Source of the DNA: Phymorhynchus buccinoides
Taxonomy: Eukaryota; Mollusca; Gastropoda; Neogastropoda; Raphitomidae
NCBI GenBank assembly: GCA_017654935.2
Contig: CM065704.1
Coordinates: 26,929,720 to 26,993,719, forward strand
Reading direction: 5' to 3'
Length of the DNA stretch: 64,000 nucleotides
This document shows positions 57,258-64,000 of this stretch, piece by piece. A model generated the notes under the pieces. It was not told the DNA's origin. It ran no database searches and saw nothing but the letters and a program-made list of their open reading frames with translations. Each line of letters starts with the position of its first letter. The first letter of the stretch is position 1. Made by a program: the position numbers and the translations under genes.

Positions 57258-57946
57258 CAGGGGCGTAGCATCCAGGTCAGGCACTCATGCTTAGCTAGAG
57301 CCTGACCACTTTTTTCACATACATACACACCACGCACGCACACGCGCGCGCGTCGCACACGACACACACCCACACACACACATATATATATATATTATGC
57401 ATGTGTTAGCTCGTGCGTGCACAATGTGTGTCTATACACACACCACACACACAACACACACACACACACACACCACTATACACACACACACACCCACACA
57501 CACACACGCACACAACACGTGCACGCGCCAGCACGCGCCAGCTTTTGCATTAACCAAAAAACTGCATTTTTTTTGCTTTTCCAACTTTCACACAAACACT
57601 TTAGATCTAGACTTTATTTATTCCAGGCAATTCCATGCATGCGTTTTAGCTAAGAATAATATGGATTCCAAATTCACATAATATTCTCCCAGGAGAGGCT
57701 TCCATTGCATCTTTTGCAGTCAAACTATCGTCAGCTTCTGGGGGCTATGCCTTCGATCAATCCCCTCCCAAGAGTTTGCATGAGTTTAAGTTAAGAACAA
57801 TATGTATTACAAATTCACATCGTATTCTCCCAGGAAAGACTTCCATTGGATCTTTTACTGTCAAACTATCGTCAGCTTCTGGGGGCTATGCCCCCCCTTC
57901 CCCCCATTTCGGCCTGACCACTTTTAGAAGGCTTGCTACACACCTG
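57258..57946. mobile_element. CAGGGGCGTAGC-type element (copy 2)
   Basis: Same termini and internal tandem units as 28751-29429. The AC microsatellite is shorter and interrupted (about 57325-57520), and CACGCGCCAG is duplicated near 57523-57540. Confidence 0.5.
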
Positions 57947-58039
57947 ATTTTATGTTGATAAGTCTAGATCTATTTTTCATAATTTATGTTTGCACTTTTA
58001 TTGTTTATTGTTTATTAAGCTTGCTGCTTCTTTTGAATT

Positions 58040-58152
<113 letters not shown>

Positions 58153-58164
58153 CTCTTTCATGGA

Positions 58165-59665
58165 TTTCTTATGACATTCAAGCAAGTACCTGATTCAAGT
58201 AACGAAAATAGTCTACTTTGTGTGAGTTATTGTTCTTGATTAATAGAGTCATTTTAAATGCCATAATTATTTTGAAAAAGAAGCATAATGTGCAAAGTTA
58301 TTATTAGATTAATAAGCATTTGTTAGTTTTATTAACATGTTTGAAAACATTTATTCGTTTCGTACACCGCTTTTGTATAAAATAAAAATACCATGTTTGT
58401 TTGTAATCTGGGTCTCCGAAAATCTAAATTTGAACTTTTGGCCTTTTTTCTTATAAACAATGCAAAACAAAGTGTATTTTGCCATGCATAATTAAAAACA
58501 AATGACACCTGAACAAAACTTACAGATTTTATGATGTTAACTTGACACAGTAATAGATAGATCAAGGCCGAAAGTCGTGTCCGAATAATAATTTACACTG
58601 AGTCTGAATTACCGTTCTTGCTATTTTAAGTAATGAAAAAAGTGTGGTTTTGACCAACAAAATCGCAAAAGCTGTTGCCTAAAAAAATTGAATTAATCAC
58701 TGAAACAATTTCCCAAAGCTTTCACGCGTTTAAAAACAACCATGCTTCGAAAATTGTAACGAAATGTACTGTATGCATTTTCTGAGTTTGAACTTTCGGT
58801 TTTGACTTCATTTTCACGCGAACTGCGCGGTTCTTGGAATAATAAGGTACATAGCATTACAAATTAGTGATACTTGAGCAAAACTGGCATATGCTGTATT
58901 TTTTGCTTACGTAATTAAGAGTTGATCGACTCCGAAAATCCGTTCATCGAGTGTCACGGCGCCCACATTGCTGATCGCTGGGCTGGACGCTCTCGACCAC
59001 GTGATACTGTGATTTGTCATCCTCTCAAATTTGCCCCTTATGCAATTGCCTAGAATAGTGTATATCAACGGACAGAGGAAAGAACGAGCTTTCAAGCGAT
59101 CTGAATCCCAAAACGAATGAATTTGAAACCATATAACACTGTGTGTTTTAACATTTTGTATTTTTTTAACCTACAATGTTTTCAATAAAATCGAAAGTAA
59201 CTTTCTTGGGGAATTGACAATGAGATAGCCGAAACCCTCAGCTTTCTGCACATATAACGGTTATTCTGATTGGTTGTGAGGGGCAATTTCTACAGCCGTT
59301 ACAAGCAACGTACCATTTTTGGTAGTGACGTTGGCCTTGTTAAAACTTTGGTCACGCTTCGTTTTCGACCGTGATCCCATCCTTGTTTCATTAACGATTG
59401 TGTAAGTGCACTCGCATTGGTACAAAATACGCAACACACACAGTGATTAGGAAAGAACATTTTCTTTGTTGGCGTGTATTTCATGAACATTCGTGAGATA
59501 TCTTTTGAGAAATCAGAAGTTGAAAATTGGTAAAATCTGGGCAGCTCAGTCAGTGTTTCATGACATTGTATAGGTAAAGGGTCTACCTAATACAATCATG
59601 CAACACAAGAAACGCAACCAAATTGCTGTTTTCTGTTTGTATATTGACTAAATAGGATTCCACCA
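58165..59665. other. No recognisable gene (copy of 29640-31130)
   Basis: Almost identical to its partner. No motif-bearing open frame. Confidence 0.5.
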
Positions 59666-59666
59666 C

Positions 59667-60075
59667 GGTAAAGGTCAAGATGTGCCACCCCCCCCTACCT
59701 ATCTCGGTTAATTGTATTTTTCCGTTATTGCCTTTCTTACCATACATAAAGCTGTATTTTAGGAAACATTTTTAGCTAATAACCTTTTTGGAATACTAAC
59801 CCTAACCCTAACCCTAGCCCTAACCCTAACCCTACCCCCCACCGTATAAGACGGAAAAACGCAACGAACCACAACTGTGACAAATCGCGGTGTACTGCAG
59901 TACATAGTGGGGGTAGGGTTAGGGTTTTAGGGGTAGGGTTAGGGTTAGGGTTAGTATTCCAAAAAGGTTATTAGCTAAAAATGTTCCTAAAATACAGCTT
60001 TATGTATGGTAAGAAAGGCAAAAACGCAAAAATACAATTAACCGAGAAATGCATGGGGGGTGGCACATCTTTACC
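59667..60075. mobile_element. Foldback element with telomere-like repeats (copy 3, in duplicated segment)
   Basis: Partner of 31133-31537. The right-arm telomere-like block has one altered spacer (TTTTAGGGG), and the left arm reads ACATTTTTAGCTAATAACC where the other copy has lost bases. Confidence 0.85.
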
Positions 60076-60079
60076 TTTT

Positions 60080-61308
60080 GTTTGTTTTGTTTTGTTTTGC
60101 CATTTATTGTTGTTTTATTGTTTGTTTGTTGTTGTTGTATTTTTTTTTGTTTAGGGGGACTAATACTTCTACTAGCTTTTACTGTATGCGCAAAACTTTG
60201 ATCTGGTGTGCCTGCATAATGTACGTGCCTCCATCCCCATATCCTTCTTAACTAAAGCATGTTTTCCGTTACTTGCCCGCTGTATATATCAAATTTAAAT
60301 TTAAATGTTCCATGTTTTGCAAGTTGAGTTCGACAGAACAAAATGATAAATTCCTTGTTTACAGCCTTCAAGGTTTTTTTTTAAATTTTAGTATTATTTT
60401 TTACCAACAGCAACAGCTCTTTCACGTGGCTTATGGACTTGCTGGCTGATATTTTCCCATTGGTGTTCTCATTTTAAAGTTATAGTTAACTGTTTATGTT
60501 GTTCTTGTTTGTGTAGCGAGGCACATAATAATGATAGGCTGTATAAGTATGTAAGGTACTGGGAACCATATCATTGACATGTTTTTAACATGCTTTTTGT
60601 TTATTAAAGTACAGCTTTAAAGCTATAAGAATGTTGGGAATGACTTAAATGTGCAATAGTTTCAGTTTAAATTGAGAGACTTGAAACTCTTAGAAATTAG
60701 GACTTTCTATGCCAACATCTGGTTAAATGTGTCACCTATGTATCATAAACGTTCTCTGTTGTAGCCTAGGTTGCATGGTAGGTTCTTCACCTTTTGGCAT
60801 GATAATAGATTGTATTGTTATGACGTCATTATTTGATGTACTCATTTTGATGACATAATGAATGTTTGTGTCACAACCATAGATATGAACTGATGAATAA
60901 TGAGCAATTCAGTTGAAAAATGGCCACAAATGATATGATGGGCGTTTGTGTTTTTTGTTTAGTATTGTAAACGTTCTCTGTTGCTGACCATTTACGCTGA
61001 TTTTCTTTGAAATTGATCTGTTAACATATTCAGTTTATCATCATTTTGGTCGTTTTGTATGCTCATTTTGTAATACCCTGAGGGTTGTCTGCTCACAAAC
61101 TCATAGTTGTTTTAGTTGTGGAGCATTCAGTAGAACAGAGAAACTTACAGCTTGGCATAGGGACCTGCCTCAAGTAGTCATTTGAAAAACTTTTAAAAAA
61201 CAAGTTCATTGAAGAGCCCAGAAATAATAAATAGGTTTCCAATGGCAAGTGTCCATATGTTTTTCATAAACACTTATTCATCATAATTCTTTAAGTATCT
61301 AATGTTAG
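60080..61308. other. 3' flank of receptor copy 2, no other gene
   Basis: Collinear with 31540-32770. A few substitutions and one small deletion near 60850-60870. Confidence 0.5.
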
Positions 61309-61311
61309 CAA

Positions 61312-63345
61312 TTACTGGGCAAGAGATCCTATTAATTTCAGAAGCTTTTCTTCGTTGATTTTTTGTCTTTTCTCCAGCAGCAGGTTGAGTGTGTAGAGAA
61401 AGGGGTTGAGGGCTGAGTTCAGGGGCATCACCAGGATGGCCATCACCACGTTGAGTTCCCCTGACACAGACACCCCCTGTGAGGCCAGCAGCCCCAGCAA
61501 ACCAATGGGGAACCAGCACAGAAAGTCTGACATCACCACCGTGAACAAGCGACGAGCTATGCTGGCATCCTGAGATCGCTGACTGCTTGCACCACCACTT
61601 AGTTTATTTGATTGTATGGACCAGTAGATGACTGCCTGGCCTGAAGCAATCAGCTGGAACAGGATGAAGTTCAAAACGATCATTATTCCAAAGGAGTAGT
61701 TCTTACCAGCAAACAGCTTTGTAGTGACAGGAAGAGGGATGCAGATTCCTGTCTGACTGTAGAATTCCCAGTGAGCCATACCAGGCAGTAGTGGAACAAC
61801 AGCAAGAACAAATCCGACAGTCCATATCAGACCAGAGGCCAGTTGTGCGTTCCAACCTTTGAAGTGCAAGAAACTCAGTGGAAAACGCACAACAAGAAAG
61901 CGATCCAATGTAATCAAACAGATTAAAAACGATGACACTTCACACGACAACAAAGACAAAAAGCCAGCCAGTTTGCACAAAACACTATGTCTCCATTTAA
62001 CGTCTTCCCAAACATAAAACGACTGATACATTTTATCAGCTATGCCTACTACCATCAGATAAACTCCCATCAGGAAATCAGACACACACAAATAGAGAAC
62101 AAAGACACTGAAGCCTGGAGAACCACCGCCTTTTAGAGAAGACACACGGAACATAAAACTCACACCATTTCCTATCAAAGCTAAACTGCTGAAGAGAGCT
62201 AAACAGATTCTGTAAGCAGTAGACCTCAGCAGATCCAGGCAGGAAGACAAATCGTCTTGTGGTGCTTGACAGCTGCTGAGACCCGGGAGAAGTTCGGCTG
62301 CACAACATACTTTATAGTTGTCAGCATAAACAGTGTGCATTTGGTCCAGACCTGAAAACAGATTTTTCTCAATGCTTGCCAATGCATTTCCTCTCAGATC
62401 CAGAGTCTCAAGACTTCTCATTGGTTCAAAACCTGAACCGGTCACATACTCTATGCCATTATGTGACAGATTGAAGTGTGTAACTTCTGGAAACAGAAGG
62501 GCAGTACTTCGATCAAAATTGTAAATACCGGTCCATGACAGATCAAGATTTCTTATTCCAGGGAAAATTACTGATGTGTTCGCACCTAGTGACACTGTCA
62601 TTGGATTATCAGATAAAAACAATGATTTTATGTTTGGACTATACAATAATAACCCCATGGGAACACCAACCAGTTTGTTGAAACTTAAGTCAAGGATGAT
62701 CAGATTGGACAATGCTATATCAGAAACATTTGTTAGTTGACTGTCAGCCAGACTGAGGTAGACGAGCATTGGGTTGGCTGACAGTTCAGCCAGGGTCATC
62801 CCACTGCCTCTCCCATTCAGATACCTCAGTTCAGGATGACCGTGGGCAGGGAAAGGTCGCTGACAGGTGAAGGCCAGACCATGACACACACAGTGCTCTG
62901 GGCAGTGCTGGTCACACAACAGCTCATCATCTGACCGAGGACAATGGTTGATGCCATCACACACCCGACTGGGATGAACACATATCCTGGAATGAAAACA
63001 TTGGTAATGTCCAGGGCAGGTGTAGGTGTCACAGTCTGTTTCGTCCTCGTGGTCTGGGCAGTCGTACAGACCGTTACACCTGGTAAAGGTGGGCAGACAG
63101 TGTCCATCATCTGCACACTGGTAGTAAGTGTCTGGACACAACTGGAGGGATGGGGGCTGTCCGTCCTGTGCAGTTGGCAGAGGGGTGATGGTGGTGCTGC
63201 CATTTCTTGTAAAGTCAATCACAGCTGTCTCAGCTGATACGTGGTGGGTTTCTCTCCATTCTTCACTTATCATGGGACATCTGATTTCGTCCTCTTCATT
63301 GATACAGTCTATCTGTCCGTCACATATCTGGCCAGTTGTATAGCA
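61312..63345 (-). CDS. LDLa-LRR seven-helix receptor, last exon, copy 2
   Basis: Same exon as 32774-34804, intact, with the same acceptor TTATTTCACAG before the first Cys codon. Protein differences from copy 1 are few: Leu for Arg at residue 74, Asp for Val at 87 (restoring the usual D-G-x-C of an LDLa module), and around 170-176 RPFPAHG in place of HFPAHS, adding one codon. The LRRs, hinge, helices, DRF and NPFLY are unchanged. The upstream exon would lie beyond position 64000. It is either the other allele of the same gene placed after a scaffold gap or a very recent duplicate. Confidence 0.93.
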   Translation of the reverse strand, partial: CYTTGQICDGQIDCINEEDEIRCPMISEEWRETHHVSAETAVIDFTRNGSTTITPLPTAQDGQPPSLQLCPDTYYQCADDGHCLPTFTRCNGLYDCPDHEDETDCDTYTCPGHYQCFHSRICVHPSRVCDGINHCPRSDDELLCDQHCPEHCVCHGLAFTCQRPFPAHGHPELRYLNGRGSGMTLAELSANPMLVYLSLADSQLTNVSDIALSNLIILDLSFNKLVGVPMGLLLYSPNIKSLFLSDNPMTVSLGANTSVIFPGIRNLDLSWTGIYNFDRSTALLFPEVTHFNLSHNGIEYVTGSGFEPMRSLETLDLRGNALASIEKNLFSGLDQMHTVYADNYKVCCAAELLPGLSSCQAPQDDLSSCLDLLRSTAYRICLALFSSLALIGNGVSFMFRVSSLKGGGSPGFSVFVLYLCVSDFLMGVYLMVVGIADKMYQSFYVWEDVKWRHSVLCKLAGFLSLLSCEVSSFLICLITLDRFLVVRFPLSFLHFKGWNAQLASGLIWTVGFVLAVVPLLPGMAHWEFYSQTGICIPLPVTTKLFAGKNYSFGIMIVLNFILFQLIASGQAVIYWSIQSNKLSGGASSQRSQDASIARRLFTVVMSDFLCWFPIGLLGLLASQGVSVSGELNVVMAILVMPLNSALNPFLYTLNLLLEKRQKINEEKLLKLIGSLAQ

Positions 63346-63875
63346 CTGTGAAATAATGTGAAACATTAATACAATTTTTGATCAAAGAAACCACAAGCCA
63401 TTTCAAGCCACATTTGTACAGTGCATGGAGGGTTGGTAGTGTTTTGTGGTATAGTTTGTTCATAAACATTAATACAATGTTACGCATCACAATAAAAACT
63501 TATCTTCATTTGACATTATGAAAATACGGATTTAAAAGAAGGGGATTGATATATAAATTAGTATTGGCTATTTCTAATTACATAGACTTTAAACATTCTG
63601 GAACTGGGTATTGTGAGGATTCATATGCCATCATTTTTATTGCTATAAAAATTAATGGTCTTTGCAAGTCTCTGTGCTACTACGTAGACAGTTCTTCGTG
63701 TGCAAAATTTACAATCCAAACAATGCATTATGATATGAAACAAAAAGAGGATAACCTGAAAAGATGGGGTTTGTTGCAAAATCGGATGAATTTGTAATGT
63801 GAATCGGCACAATAGTGTAAGTGTGAGACAACAAAGTTGGTGCAACGCGAGATAACAACGCGAGGGAGACAGAGA

Positions 63876-63877
<2 letters not shown>
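63346..63877. other. Receptor intron, copy 2
   Basis: Near-identical to 34805-35338. No coding features. Confidence 0.7.
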
Positions 63878-63965
<88 letters not shown>

Positions 63966-64000
63966 CAGACAGACAGACAGAGAGACAGACAGACAGACAG
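63878..64000. repeat. GA then GACA microsatellite at the window end
   Basis: Partner of 35339-35532. The window ends inside it. Confidence 0.95.

Overview
This is nuclear DNA from a eukaryote, most likely a gastropod mollusc. Genes are split by introns with GT/AG borders, microsatellites are abundant, telomere-type TTAGGG repeats occur, and about half the window is old transposon sequence. The best gene is a receptor with LDLa modules, leucine-rich repeats and a seven-helix domain. That architecture is known from the snail receptor GRL101 and the type-C leucine-rich-repeat GPCRs. The species is inferred from this, not read directly.

Layout. 0-13.5 kb holds low-complexity DNA, a foldback element with telomere-like arms, fragments of at least four non-LTR retrotransposons (one with an inverted 5' part, two meeting head to head) and two short inverted-repeat elements. 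13.7-19.1 kb holds two phase-compatible minus-strand exons (CUB, then LDLa-like plus C-type lectin) of one receptor-like gene, interleaved with LINE fragments, a tandem array rich in AGGTCA motifs and a second copy of a TTAA-bounded element. 19.4-24.2 kb is tandem repeats around a decayed piggyBac-type transposase. 25.0-25.7 kb has two phase-compatible exons of an unidentified minus-strand gene. 32.77-36.16 kb carries the receptor's main exon and the exon before it; related module fragments lie near 40.8 and 41.1 kb. 38.9-40.3 kb is a satellite of about 155 bp period. 43.6-46.0 kb is a broken coding region with an ankyrin-like motif. 48.7-52.5 kb is a nearly full-length but broken LINE.

A run of exactly 500 N (53739-54238) ends this contig. 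What follows (54239-64000) repeats 26060-35500, including the receptor's main exon at 61312-63345, with very few differences after about 55670. The fixed-size gap next to a near-identical copy suggests two alleles of one locus placed side by side by scaffolding; a real recent tandem duplication is the alternative.

Functionally, the host genes seen are cell-surface or extracellular: ligand-binding modules (CUB, LDLa, C-type lectin, LRR) joined to a G-protein-coupled membrane domain. Everything else is repeat biology. No bacterial-type operons, CRISPR arrays, rRNA or tRNA genes were seen.
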